The translations under genes were made by a program, and so were the position numbers. Below are positions 23,067-33,945 of a stretch of 64,000 bases of DNA, one piece after another. Every line of letters begins with the position of its first letter. The stretch's first letter is position 1. Source of the stretch: Dendrocalamus latiflorus (Eukaryota; Streptophyta; Magnoliopsida; Poales; Poaceae); contig CM029669.1 in the NCBI GenBank assembly GCA_017311315.1, positions 19,789,683 through 19,853,682 of the forward strand, in the 5' to 3' direction. The notes beneath the pieces were generated by a model. That model was not told where the DNA came from. It did no database searches and saw nothing but the letters and a program-made list of their open reading frames with translations.

Positions 23067-25029
23067 ATGCTCACCACCACAACACATAGCAGGCACCATG
23101 CATTTGAGAAGAGCCCTAGTCACATGAAGAACATAGACAGGAAGCTGCAGGCCATGAGCCACGCGAGCAAGTACATGCAGAGGATCTACCCTCTGGGCAT
23201 CCAGAGGACCAGCTCCAACCTCACATTGTCATCCCTCTCCCTATCACAGAACTCCAATGACTCGTCACTCAGCAGCTCAAACTCTAGCTGGGAGCCAAAG
23301 GTGCCTCTGCTGTATGGTGGCACATTTAGCCCCTGGGGAGATGTGCTTGTGTCCTTGGAGAGGAGGAGAGAAGATGACGAGGTGAGTGATCATGATGTTG
23401 AGGGGGAGGAAGAGTCTGATTGCAGTGAGCCAGGGAGCTTGCATAGGTGCAGTTGGATCACCAAAAACAGTGGTAAGAAATGCTTGCTTGCTAACCTTTT
23501 CGCTTATTTTCATGCATATATATTTTTCACTTGATATTTTATCTGATGGACAGATTCTAAGAAACCATAATCTCAGCCAACTTAACAACAGTATACAGCA
23601 AAAAAATAATCTTGCCTACGAACATCGGTTTCTTGTACAGGAGAAGAACAGGATATTGGATAAGTAGTGAAGGATGCAAAGAAAGATTAATTAATTAGTT
23701 TTGCACCAACTTATAAATACAATAAGTTTGGACAGAAAATCAACTCTCCTCAACAAAAAGGAAGTTTGGATAGCAAATGGGACAGCCTTATTCTTTAAGA
23801 AACGGTTAAGTCGACATCACTGACTGATGAAACTCTGATTTGACTAAGCTTCAGTCGTCACTTGCTGATGGCTTGAAGAAAAATATTCAGTTGACAATAA
23901 TCCGAAAGGGACTTCTCTCCAGTTCGCTGTAGTTTGTTGAGCAAACATAAATTTATCAGAGAGAGAGAGAGAGAGAAGGATAAGAAAATAAAACTGATCA
24001 CTCACTGATATCCATATTGTGCAGATGAGGCATACGTCCAGTTCCACGACGAGTGCTGGGGCGTCCCTGTGTACAACGACAAGTATGATACTGCCCCGTT
24101 TCTTCTCGTTTTCACTTGCTGCATGTATAATTTCTGCACTGTTAATAGTCCATCTTGGTTTTATAAATATCCGTTGTAATTTGCAGCCGTCTGTTCGAGC
24201 TACTGGCGCTGTCAGGGATGCTCATAGACCACAGCTGGACAGAGATACTCAAGAGAAGAGACATGTACAGGTATCTCTCTGAGCATCTGTGCTCTCGGTA
24301 TATACGCAGTAGTGATTTCTTCAGGGTTAAATTTGTCCATGTTGGTGACATATGGCTGCGAATGATCGATTCAGCAAAGCTTTTGCGGACTTCGATCACA
24401 ACGCGGTGGCGAGGATGGACGAGAACGACGTCGCTGAAATAAGCGCCAACAAGGAGCTCAAGCTGGCGGAGTGCAGAGTGCGGTGCGTCGTGGAGAACGC
24501 CAAGTGCATTCAGAAGGCGAGTGCATGGACTCGATGAACTGCTTTATTTAACTCCCAAAGTTTAAATCACTGCAGAAATTTGCAAAAATATTTCTGAAAG
24601 ACACTAAACTAATGAAACACAGCATAAACAAAACTAATTTGGACTACGATGTCCCGTGCGACTTTCCTGAACGGCCAAAGCTTTTTGGGTGGTTGTTGCG
24701 TAAGTGAAACTTAGCGATCGAACGCATGCGTGGCGCAGGTGGCAAAGGAGTTTGGGTCGTTCAGCGGGTACATCTGGGGGCACGTGAACCACCGGCCGAT
24801 GGTGGGCAAGTACAAGCACCACAAGTACATCCCGTTCCGGACGCCCAAGTCGGAGGCGGTGAGCAAGGACCTCGTCCGGCGGGGCTTCCGGCTCGTCGGC
24901 CCCGTCATCGTCTACTCCTTCATGCAGGCCTCCGGCATGGTCATCGACCACCTCGTCGACTGCTTCCGCTTCCCGGAGTGCGTCCGCCTCGCCGAGCGCT
25001 CGTGGGGCATCACCAACGTCGCCACGTAG
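23067..25029 (+). CDS. DNA-3-methyladenine glycosylase I (Tag family), plant type
   Basis: The product is a base-excision-repair enzyme of the helix-hairpin-helix superfamily that removes 3-methyladenine; a nuclear or organellar location is inferred. Five exons are read: 23067-23472, 24025-24082, 24187-24270, 24375-24516 and 24739-25029, giving 326 residues. Residues 1-126 are a Ser-rich then acidic N-terminal extension as in plant members. The Tag domain runs from RCSWIT (Cys128) through FHDECWG (His143), LFELLALSG, HSW (Trp172) and FGSF-YIW-HVNH to VYSFMQASG and IDHLVDC (His301, Cys305). Cys128/His143/His301/Cys305 match the zinc ligands of bacterial Tag, and Trp172 the base-stacking Trp. 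Ser164 lies near where E. coli Tag has its base-contacting Glu. Introns 1-3 are GT-AG. Intron 4 (24517-24738) must be GC-AG to keep the frame. The ATG at 23067 is the first after the TATA-like box. Confidence 0.9.
24517..24738 (+). other. GC-AG intron 4 of the glycosylase gene
   Basis: The exon ends CAGAAG and the intron begins GCGAGT, not GT. The acceptor is GGCGCAG|GTGGC. Reading through gives a stop within eight codons, and the nearby GT (24521) breaks the frame. The phase-0 GC donor restores the conserved K-VAKEFGSF junction. Confidence 0.75.
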
Positions 25030-26353
25030 CCGCCGCGTGCATGCCGGTCGCTTGCTCGGCGTTCCAATGTCTTCTCTACGCAAGTTTTGTTTTTCTTTCA
25101 GAATACGCAGGAGAGCTGTGTATCTTTGTTTTTACACTTTTTTTTTTGTTTGGATTCGGTAATGCTTGGACTGTGCATTGCGTGCTGGTGCTGTAGAGTA
25201 GTATTAAGTTATGGTGTTTCCCTTTTCTTCTTCCCACGTGGGAAGTGGTAGCGTAACTGGTTTGTAAGAATAAGTTAAGAACATCTCCTTTTGTTTGGGC
25301 CTAACTAAGGTCTTGTATGAGAATGGAGCCCGCAATTCAGAGGCCCAATAGAATAGATTATCCATATGTAGCATTGCCCTGAAGATCCTTCAATTGAGTC
25401 CAACTATTTTGTATGAATCTTTGATGCATCAACAAGAGGTGATGATGTGATGTCTTCTCGCTTCTGGTTGACCAGACGATTTGTTTTGCCTGTGCTTATG
25501 GCATAATGTAGCTGGCTAGTAACGAAAAGGAACTTAATTGGAGCAGCATGCTACCAGATTTCACAGCAAAAAGAACAGAAAGGACGTCTGACCGGAACAA
25601 AATGGTGAACACAAAAACCTGGCGACAAAGACAATTACAAGTAGACAAATTCAGACCGCAAAATGATACTGCTGAGTACATGTTTGCGAAGGTAAAAACA
25701 TTGCTGATCAAAGGTACAAGATGTAATAGAGTTGCATGTTTTAACGCTTCTGCAACTTCTCAGAAACTCTTTTTAACTATAAGCAGAAAGGAAACAGCAT
25801 TACCGGACAAGGTAGGATATGCAATTACATCACAGCAACAACGCAACCTGACAAATGAGATCCTTCTGGGATCATGTAGCAAAAGCACAATGAGATATAC
25901 CCGCGGATTTTCTGAAGCAAGTTCTAAATCATTCTTCAATCAATGGGCTTGATCAACCCGCGTAACGTGGAATGAAAAACAGAGAATAAAGCAACACAAA
26001 TAGACAATATATATGAATGTATATATAATAATATCTAATGCTTTCTTACAACGAGTGTACACAATACAATGGCAACAGCCAAGCATTGGCAATGCCATCA
26101 CACTCCCCCATAATAGCCCATACCGTGAAAGATGTTACAGGGCATATATACCGAAAGAGCAACGCACCGCCCATATATTAAAACTACGCACAGAAGCATC
26201 AATATCCTGCTGCAAACACATACATCAGAGACGGTCTTATTCTCCTTATACCTACCAGTAGAGGACCATGGCACAACACGACTGCTGATGCATATGGCAT
26301 ACCCCTGTTTTGGCCTACATTACCTTACCTTGATACCTTCTCCTCTATTGCTT
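25030..26353. other. Convergent intergenic region with both 3'UTRs
   Basis: The first ~270 bp after the glycosylase stop look like 3'UTR (AATAAG near 25270). The part next to 26354 is presumably the 3'UTR of the minus-strand kinase gene. Open frames on + at 25548-26494 have no recognisable domain. Confidence 0.5.
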
Positions 26354-28300
26354 TTAAAACTGGCAAGAAGTGCCCAGCCTCTGCGTCAGCCATGCACCGC
26401 GGGCTGCAGTTTGCTTCCGGTCATGGAACATGCTTGGAAGCAGCTCCTGGAACTTCTCAAGGAATGCACTCCACGCGTTGGCGCTCAAGCCTGACAGCTT
26501 CACAAAACTGGAGCTGGGAAGGAGCATCTCGTTGGCACTCCAACCTCCAGACTGATGCTCACTACGATTGCCACTATAGATGTAGTTAGTTTTAGTAGTT
26601 ACCCTGTTCTTCGGAACACCACCATGGCGTTTTCTGTTTCCACTGAAGCTAAGCCCCTTCAGTGAGATCAATTTTGAGGCGGAAGGAGTCCACTTAGGAA
26701 TTGGGCTGTTGTAGGTGCCCACGTCCTCCTTGCCAAGCTCATTGCTGTCATCATCATTGCCTTCAGCTAGTTTTGACAGTGGGTTCCTGGAACTTCCCCT
26801 CATAAGCCCAAACTTGATGGAAAATGATGCTTCAAATGTAGCTGAATCATCCTCAGAGTCAAGATCAAACTGGGTGGACTCGTCATCGTCATCATCTTCT
26901 TCAAAGTCAGCTTCTGGAAGAAGCAACTCCCTTTCCTCAGCACACTTCCTTGCCTCCATGCACAGAACCTCGAGCTCACTTGGCTCCTCTTCTTTCCCAG
27001 TGAACTGCCTGCTCATCATCTCTCCTATCTCAGACAAGCAGAGGCCGTAAGCCGCAGCTTCCTTGAGAAATGTTGTTGAGAGGACCAGCACCCTGAGACT
27101 TGCCTCATGGATCATGGGCAGCTCCATGCGAAGCATTTCAGCATCTTTTATAGGATCCAGATTTGCAATGTATTCAAGCTCTTCCTCAGAGAAAGGAATA
27201 GATGACTGCGGCCAGTGGATCCACTCAAAGTAAGGGTCCTCCAGGCTCTCGGGCAGACAAAGGCCGTGATCAATAGGAATGAGTTCTGTCTGTGCTTCAA
27301 ACCTGCCAGGTCCAGTATCAAGCTTCCTGACCAGAAGATTTCCTGCATGCCTGTCTGTGTTGAAGATTCTGATATCAAGTATGCCAATCCTGTGAACAGC
27401 AGAGACAGGAAAGCTTGAAGTTCCATGGTCACTGGCATCATAGTCATGAGGGATGAACTGCTGCAATGATGCAATCTTGCTAAGAGCAAGCGGTTTGCTG
27501 TCACTGGCCTTAGTTTTGCAGTCAACACCTTCATTCACATGGAACACACTGTGGGTGATCTTTACCAACATAGTAGGAGGAACATTTGCAAAATTCTTGT
27601 TGTCAAGGAGGTATGCGGCGACCTCTCGGAACCCTGTCTCACCAACACGTACTGATCTTTTAAGGCCTGGCTGTCCAAGGGACTTCCCTACAAAACCTTT
27701 AGGATTATTTGGAGCAAACGGTTCCTCGTCAGTTGGCTTAACTATTGCAACACGTTCACCCCAGATGTCCCTGAAGTAGTAGGCACCACCCATCCCACCA
27801 CGAACAGCTACTGGGTCAACATCATTTTGTATTCCCTTAATAATATCCTTAACCAACTGCTTCATCCTAGTAGAAGGGCTTGAGCAACCCAGGATTTCAA
27901 TGACTCTACTGCGATCACACTGCTGAACTTCCTGTCCATTAGGAGAGAGGCAAGGTGTGGAGCAGCTTCTATGCATGTGATTCCTGGTGAGAAGCAATGG
28001 TGAGTCATTCCGAATGCAGCTGAGATCATTGTTCAAAACTTGATCGCCATATGACAGCGAACTCTCCTCAGTGGAAACATTAAGGGCTATCTGCAGCTTC
28101 TTTTTTACAGTGTGTGCATTTTCTCCTCGTTCCAGTTCAATGCCCAGGACAGAACCATTGTCAGTTTGGACAAACACGCGCTTCCAACTAAGTGATCTAC
28201 CCTCAATTCTGTCCTTTGAGGGGTAGTCACTGCTCAAGCTGTGATCCAGGACTGCAACAGCCATCTGTGTCTGAACAGGACTCTCAAATTTCTGAGGCAT
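26354..28300 (-). CDS. Phosphatidylinositol 4-kinase gamma / ubiquitin-like-domain kinase
   Basis: The single-exon frame encodes 648 residues from the ATG at 28300; an in-frame Met 12 codons later (28264) is an alternative. Residues 40-105 form a ubiquitin-like domain (KRVFVQTDNGS to SPLLLTR). Residues 150-440 form the PI3/PI4-kinase-like catalytic domain, with the GGMGGAYYF glycine-rich loop, Lys188 in VAIVKP, the catalytic loop LDIRIFNTDRHAGN (Asp316) and IDHG (Asp344). An acidic run follows (466-486), then a basic Ser-rich C-terminal tail. Plant PI4K gamma members are described as acting mainly as protein kinases that bind ubiquitin-pathway substrates. The length and the intronless CDS with a 5'UTR intron fit the family. 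All key motifs are intact. It is convergent with the glycosylase gene, with no sign of a shared function. Confidence 0.93.
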   Translation of the reverse strand: MPQKFESPVQTQMAVAVLDHSLSSDYPSKDRIEGRSLSWKRVFVQTDNGSVLGIELERGENAHTVKKKLQIALNVSTEESSLSYGDQVLNNDLSCIRNDSPLLLTRNHMHRSCSTPCLSPNGQEVQQCDRSRVIEILGCSSPSTRMKQLVKDIIKGIQNDVDPVAVRGGMGGAYYFRDIWGERVAIVKPTDEEPFAPNNPKGFVGKSLGQPGLKRSVRVGETGFREVAAYLLDNKNFANVPPTMLVKITHSVFHVNEGVDCKTKASDSKPLALSKIASLQQFIPHDYDASDHGTSSFPVSAVHRIGILDIRIFNTDRHAGNLLVRKLDTGPGRFEAQTELIPIDHGLCLPESLEDPYFEWIHWPQSSIPFSEEELEYIANLDPIKDAEMLRMELPMIHEASLRVLVLSTTFLKEAAAYGLCLSEIGEMMSRQFTGKEEEPSELEVLCMEARKCAEERELLLPEADFEEDDDDDESTQFDLDSEDDSATFEASFSIKFGLMRGSSRNPLSKLAEGNDDDSNELGKEDVGTYNSPIPKWTPSASKLISLKGLSFSGNRKRHGGVPKNRVTTKTNYIYSGNRSEHQSGGWSANEMLLPSSSFVKLSGLSANAWSAFLEKFQELLPSMFHDRKQTAARGAWLTQRLGTSCQF

Positions 28301-28526
28301 AGATTGCCAGAAAGAAACTGGCTGCCTCCTTCCCTGTGCCGCACCAAGAACCACCTGTACTGGCAACAAGAGGGAGAGCAAACAATCTTCGAACAACCTA
28401 TAGTTGTCGATGTAATGAATAGTCAACGCTCAAGTAGCTCATGGCTTTTCATGTCCAAGGGTACAAATTAAAAGATGCTTTGACGTCTGAAATGGAGCGC
28501 TACACATTTAACTGATGATATAGATC

Positions 28527-29319
28527 CTGCAAAACAGCAAAAGAGATATAAACCACAAGAACTCAGGATATTGCACCGTGCATGATTAGTTCATCATTAC
28601 TTGTACCTAGAAAAATGAGTAAAAAACACTGGAACAAGCTTTGAATATGTTAATCAAGATAATAACAATAGTGCATCGAAACAGGGTACAAATGGAAAAG
28701 ACAGAACAAATGGAGGAATTCTGTGGAAGTTTGGCATTGCACATATTATTGCTACACCAAGGTAAAAGGAAGTTGTAATAGTCTGAAACTAAATTTCCAT
28801 TTCATTCATATAGCAAGACTGCGTGCGAGTAACATTTTAAGGTGCTGAACTCAAATTAAGTGCCTTTTATGTTCTTACTGTATGAAACATGAGGATCGAG
28901 ATTTAGTATAACTGGCCTAATCACAAATCGCAAGTGGATATATATTAGAACAAAAAATATATATTTCGCGCACTAGAATTATCAACTCTAATATTATACA
29001 CGATTCGATGGATGCGGATTGCTGCAGATTTAAGCTAGGTGCAGCAAGTATTAGAGTTAATGAGCTCTACAACATCTCCACGACTCCGCCCGAAGTCCAT
29101 CAAAATTTCACAGAAGACAGTGGAAACGAACACCTTGCCGTCCAAAACAAAATTCCATCAAAATTCCACCCCAAAAATGTGGCATTTTGCAGCTTGCATC
29201 AAATTCTTCACAGTCACACCACTCAAAACAATCCTGCTCATTCCCGCCAGAAACGCCACCCCGAAGATCCAAAAACCCTACAGCTCGGCCCGCACTAACC
29301 GTAAGGGGATCGGACTCAC
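28527..29319 (-). other. 5'UTR intron of the PI4K gamma gene
   Basis: On the minus strand a donor CTTCCG|GTGAGTCC lies at 29320/29319 and an acceptor TGTTTTGCAG|GATC at 28527/28526, giving a 793-bp intron. The GC-rich sequence upstream (29320 to about 29475) is the likely first, non-coding exon. The region between 28301 and 28526 contains short upstream frames and a second acceptor-like TACAG|GTGG near 28353. Confidence 0.6.
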
Positions 29320-29502
29320 CGGAAGGGCGGACCTGGGCGGCCGCGCGCGGCGAGGGGGGCAGCTTCTTCCCGCAGGGGTAGGAGACCCAACGGCCGAGAC
29401 GTCACCGTCGCCGATCCGACGATCGAGACAGGCCGTACGCCTCCGTCGGTAGTGGTGGCGGCGCGACGCGACGGGACGGGACGCGCTCTTCCTTTCCCTC
29501 CC

Positions 29503-29512
29503 CAGTTATAAG
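29503..29512 (-). promoter_or_regulatory. Candidate TATA box of the PI4K gamma gene
   Basis: The minus strand reads CCTTATAACT about 190 bp upstream of the 5'UTR donor, next to a GC-rich leader that contains ACGTCAC on +. Confidence 0.4.
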
Positions 29513-29519
29513 GCTTAAC

Positions 29520-31511
29520 TCGCCCTCAACCCGTAGGACGGGTTAAACTAATAACCGTGGGTAAGGTGAGGTAACCACATCCCCTCTATAGTTGTAGCTA
29601 TGGCGTTCTACCAATATAGCCCTCGCTAATCTCGGCGCAGTTGCGACGGGATTCTGTTTAGCCATGGCCGGAAATAGGTCGCACGCATTTTGGGAGGCGC
29701 TTAGCTGGAAGATTTTTTTTTTAGAAATGATTGCCTAGAAGATTGGTCCTGCGATGGCGATATCTTTGGAGGTTGTTTGGGATCCATGAATCCTACGGTC
29801 TTATCTCTCTACTGCGTATTTAGACCCTGTTTGCGACGCAATAAGAAAATTTTCCTTTCTTAAGCCATTTTTTGTTCCCCGTCATAGATTCATAGTTGAC
29901 ACCCATACGTGACACGTTATTTTTGGCTTTGCCTTTTGGCTTTTAGGTATAATTTATGGTTTTTAGGTTATTAAGTAAGGCGAAGTAACAGAAACTCACG
30001 TGCGGTTTTAGTCAATATAAATGAAGTCGCTACAGTGTATTATACAATTAACTTACAAAACTTGTCTTTAAAAAATACTTTATTTAAAAGTTAGTTACTA
30101 TAAAAAATCAAAAAATAAATTTTAAAAGTTAAGAAAAAGAAATCTGTAATTTTCTTTTTGTCGTGGTTGTATCAACCCGGCATGGCGAAAGCGATTAAGC
30201 ACCAACCATCTGAACTGAACCTTTTCTGGCGTTTTCGAAAGGCACACGAACGCGATGAGCCGAGACGGTGCAACCAAACAAACGTACCATCAGTGATCAC
30301 CGTCGAAAGGCAGTTAGGCAGGAACACAAACATGCGTGCATACATGCATCGATTGAGACCCTTCCCCCTAAGAAAGAAGCATGTGCCAGGGGCCATTCTG
30401 AAAAAGAAGTAAACCCTAAGGTGGCTGAAAGCGTGAAAATTGTGTTAAAACAAAAAGGCCCAAAGCACCGACCATCAATACTTTCGCTCGGAAGCCTCTA
30501 GAACCAATTGCGTTCTCCCGCGGGGCATCAACGGCCGAGATCTCGCCACGATGCCAGTTAGAGGGGATCGTGTCCCCTGCGAGGGAAACAGCCCCGGGTC
30601 TTTGGGCGATTCTCAGCCGCTGGATCTCGAATGAACAGTGCAGATTTGGACCGGATCAAGTAGACAGAGTCCGACCGACGTGGGGTGAGGACCCTCCACA
30701 TGGAAGCGACCGGGAGGCGCCGATGCTTGGACCGAATCGGAGTTGAAGAAATGCCACGCTTGTACTGGCTAGATAAGTGTCCGTTGCGAACAGTAATGGG
30801 TTATGGTTTCTAAAAGTCAAAAGATATAGTCTTTTTCTTTGTATTATTTATAGAGATAATAATGTTGTTTTTTATTGATTCCTTTTTTAATTAAATATTT
30901 AAAAAAACTAATAATATTATAGTATCATTTCAGCAAAAAGTAATAATGCTTTATAACAGAAGAAAGGAAATGCAGTGCAGGTGCTTTCACGCCGTACAGC
31001 AAGTGTACGTGCGTGTGTTACGCATTCGTGCCAGTACTATGTGTGGGGCGACTGAGAATTGATGGATCAGAGTCTACAAACGATTACTCAATTGTTCCCA
31101 TGAAACTCTCATGAACTACAAAAGCGCCGGCCAGTAGTTGGAACATATAGACCATTTCTTTGTAGAAAGAATCGAACTAGAAAGTCTGGGGCGAATCAAA
31201 AAAATTTAGTTATAACTCTGCGTGCGCACTTGTACAGCATCCATTTTTGGACTTGATCTTTCAAGGAGAGAAGGTCTAGTGAATTGGCATCTAGAATCTT
31301 ATTCCGTCTGAACTGGCGTCCATTTACGATCGTATATACGTAATGCACACGCATTCATGGATATATGCGCTTTCATTCATCGTATGTAATCGAACTGGCC
31401 GAGATATGTTGGATGGGATCGAAAATGGAAACATGAAACAACGAAAATGCTCCAGGATTATTTGAGGTCTAGCGTTTCCCCGGCCATTCTGCAGCAGCTA
31501 AACCTTGTGGA
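29520..31511. other. Intergenic DNA with one degenerate MITE
   Basis: No gene is recognised. 30795-30965 is a second copy of the TA-rich MITE-like repeat of 4378 (TTTGTATTATTTATAGAGATAATAAT, ATAATATTATAGTATCATTTCAG). A GC-richer block at 30500-30780 has no identifiable content. Confidence 0.4.
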
Positions 31512-31514
31512 TTA

Positions 31515-32103
31515 GGGCATGTACAATACACGATGCTCATATATGAATGCTTAAAGAGAGAGAATATAGCCACATCATCAAGCACCCATACAAAAGTTAT
31601 TTCCTCCAATGCAAGCATCTCTTCCATGGGTGCTTAGATGCTATATTATCTATTAATAGATATAGTTATACACATAAGCATCTACTAACCACCGATGTTT
31701 ATTTAAGCATCGGTGCTTCAAAATAAGCACCTTAGAGCATGTACAATGCAGGCGCTTAGAGAGGTGCTTAGCAATGAAAAACTGTTTTTTCTTGCCACAT
31801 AGGATAGATAAGGTGCTTGTTTTGAAGCATCGATGCTTAAATAAGCACCAGTGCTTAGTAGATGCTTATGTATATAACTGATTCTATTAATAGCAAATAT
31901 AGCATCTAAGCACCCATGGAAGAGATGCTTGTATTGGAAGGAATAACTTTTGCATGAGTGCTTGATGATGTGGTTATATTCTCTCTTTAAGCATTCATAT
32001 ATAAGTATCTTGTATTGTACATGCTCTTATCTATCTTATGTGGTAAGAAAAATCTGTTTTTCATTGCTAAGCATCTCTCTAAGCACCTGCATTGTACATG
32101 CTC
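31515..32103. mobile_element. Tourist-like (PIF/Harbinger) MITE, outer copy
   Basis: The ends GGGCATGTACAAT (31515) and ATTGTACATGCTC (to 32103) are inverted repeats, flanked by TTA at 31512-31514 and 32104-32106, the 3-bp target duplication of PIF/Harbinger elements. The element is split at a TTA (31732-31734 and 32027-32029) by a second copy. Without it the length is about 294 bp. Confidence 0.88.
31735..32026. mobile_element. Tourist-like MITE, inner copy inserted into its own family
   Basis: A 292-bp copy with ends GAGCATGTACAATGC and TTGTACATGCTC lies in the opposite orientation to the outer copy. Its right 216 bp are the reverse complement of 31515-31731 and its left 76 bp the reverse complement of 32030-32103. 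The TTA on both sides is the target duplication. Confidence 0.9.
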
Positions 32104-32299
32104 TTAGAGATTCTGCTGCTCTTAGTCAGTGGTTCACACTCACAGCGTTAGATTCTCACATATGCGGTGAAGGTCGACAATGGTGGTTTCGTTAGTATTT
32201 ACATAAATAAAAACAATCTCTTTCATTTTAAGAACAAGAAAATACCTCAATAATCAAAAAAAAAGAAAAATCTAGAAATCCTCCTATTAATCGTGTTAA

Positions 32300-32500
32300 A
32301 GTATATCCTCTGCAAAACCACTATTGGCCATCCGGCAACAGACTTCTGAAGTCACCGACGCTATCTCCCGAAGTCACCGGCGCTTAGTCTCGTGAGGCAT
32401 TCATTTCTATAAATAGAATCAATTTTCTACTTTTTGGTTGTAACCTCTGTACTACACATACACTTGATGTATGCTTAATATTGCGTGAGTCAAAACGCTT
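32300..32500 (+). repeat. Copia LTR remnant
   Basis: It has TCTATAAATAG (TATA, about 32403) and a stretch ending before TGGTATTGGAGC (32505-32516), a degenerate match to the initiator-tRNA-Met primer binding site of copia elements. It lies directly upstream of a copia gag fragment. Confidence 0.55.
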
Positions 32501-32608
32501 TCATGGTATTGGAGCACTCCTGCTCCTGAACCTTTTGCTTCCGCCCCCAGCGCTCGTTTCTTTTGACGAGCGACGCCACCTCCCGACACCCCTTCCAAGC
32601 ATCATCCC

Positions 32609-33945
32609 GTGAAGGCTTTTATTCCCTTTTCTCTTGAACTTCACCCATCAAACTATTCTCGATGGCATGAGCTTTTTCTGGTGCTGGTAGGCAAGTACGG
32701 TGCCAAGAAGCAAATCAACAGCACCGCATGCCCACCAAACGACCCGAACTGGGAAACAAATGACTTCATCATTCTGCCCTTGATCTGTGCTTCCATCTCC
32801 GAGGAGATCTTGGGGGATCATTCTCACCCCTGACACCTCGACGCGCACTATCTGGAAGAGCATCGAGGATCTCTTTCGTGACAATAAGAAGGCACACGCT
32901 CTGACCCTGGAAGTCGAGTTTTGTAACTTGGCGCAAGGTGATATGTCCATCATGACATACTGCCAAGTGCCAAAAGCTCAAGGCCTATGCCGACGACCTC
33001 GCCGACATTGATCAAAAGGTCTCCGATGACACTCTCGTTCTCACCCTACCTCGTCCGCGGTTTCTCTCAATAACTGGGTATTGACTATGATGAGATTTTC
33101 AGTCCCGTTGTTAAGCCAACCACCATACGGACAATTCTCTCTCTCGCTCTTTGCAAAATTTGGCCTATCAATCAACTCGACGTCAAAAATGCCTTCCTTC
33201 ATGGCACATTGGCTGAGACCGTCTATTGCCAACAACCACCTGGCTTTGTTGATCCGGATAAACCTTCCCATGTTTGTCAGCTCAAAAAATCGGTCTACTG
33301 TCTCAAACAAGCACCCCATGCCTAGTTCAGCCATTTCACATCCTACCTTTTGTCTATTGGATTCCATGGATCCAGCTCCAACTCCTCTCTTTTCATCTCC
33401 CACAATGTTATATGTTGACGATATAATTCTTACGATTTCTAGCAGTCGTCTCCTTCAACACATCATTCATTCACTTCAACGTGAATTCGCCATGTCTAAT
33501 ATGGGCACCCTCCACTATTTCCTTGGCATTTCTATTCGTCAAGACAAACATGGAATGGTTCTCTCCCAACAACAATATGCCACTGAAATCCTCGATCGCG
33601 CCAACATGGACTCGTGTAATCCTTTCTCTACTCTACTTGAAACTTAGTGCAAACTTCCTACCTATGTTGGCGAGCCCATCACCAACCCAACTCTTTACCG
33701 CAGCTTGGCTGGTGCCTTGCAATATCTTACATTTACTCGACCTGACCTTGCTCACACCATCCAATGGGTTTGCCTCTTCATGCACGATCCGTGTGTGCCG
33801 CATTTCAATCTACTCAAGCATATACTTTGGTACCTTAAGGGCACTCTTACCTTTGGCCTCCATCTTACTTGTTCTTCATCAAGTGATCTTGTTGCCTACT
33901 CTGATGCCGCCCACAATAATGTCGTGAATGAAGGACTCTAGAAAT
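32609..33945 (+). pseudogene. Internally deleted copia gag-RT pseudogene
   Basis: The 5' part (32609-33045) encodes a copia Gag N-terminus (FSLELHPSNYSRWHELFLV, then TPDTSTRTIWKSIEDLF and KAYADDLADID), with frameshifts near 32815 and 32965. At about 33045-33060 it jumps directly into reverse transcriptase: RGFSQ, DYDEIFSPVVKPTTIR, LDVKNAFLHG, VDDIILT, then the connection/RNase H start LAGALQYLTFTRPDLAHTIQ and YSDAA. Zinc knuckle, protease and integrase are absent. In-frame stops (33325, 33645) and frameshifts show the copy is dead. Confidence 0.85.
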
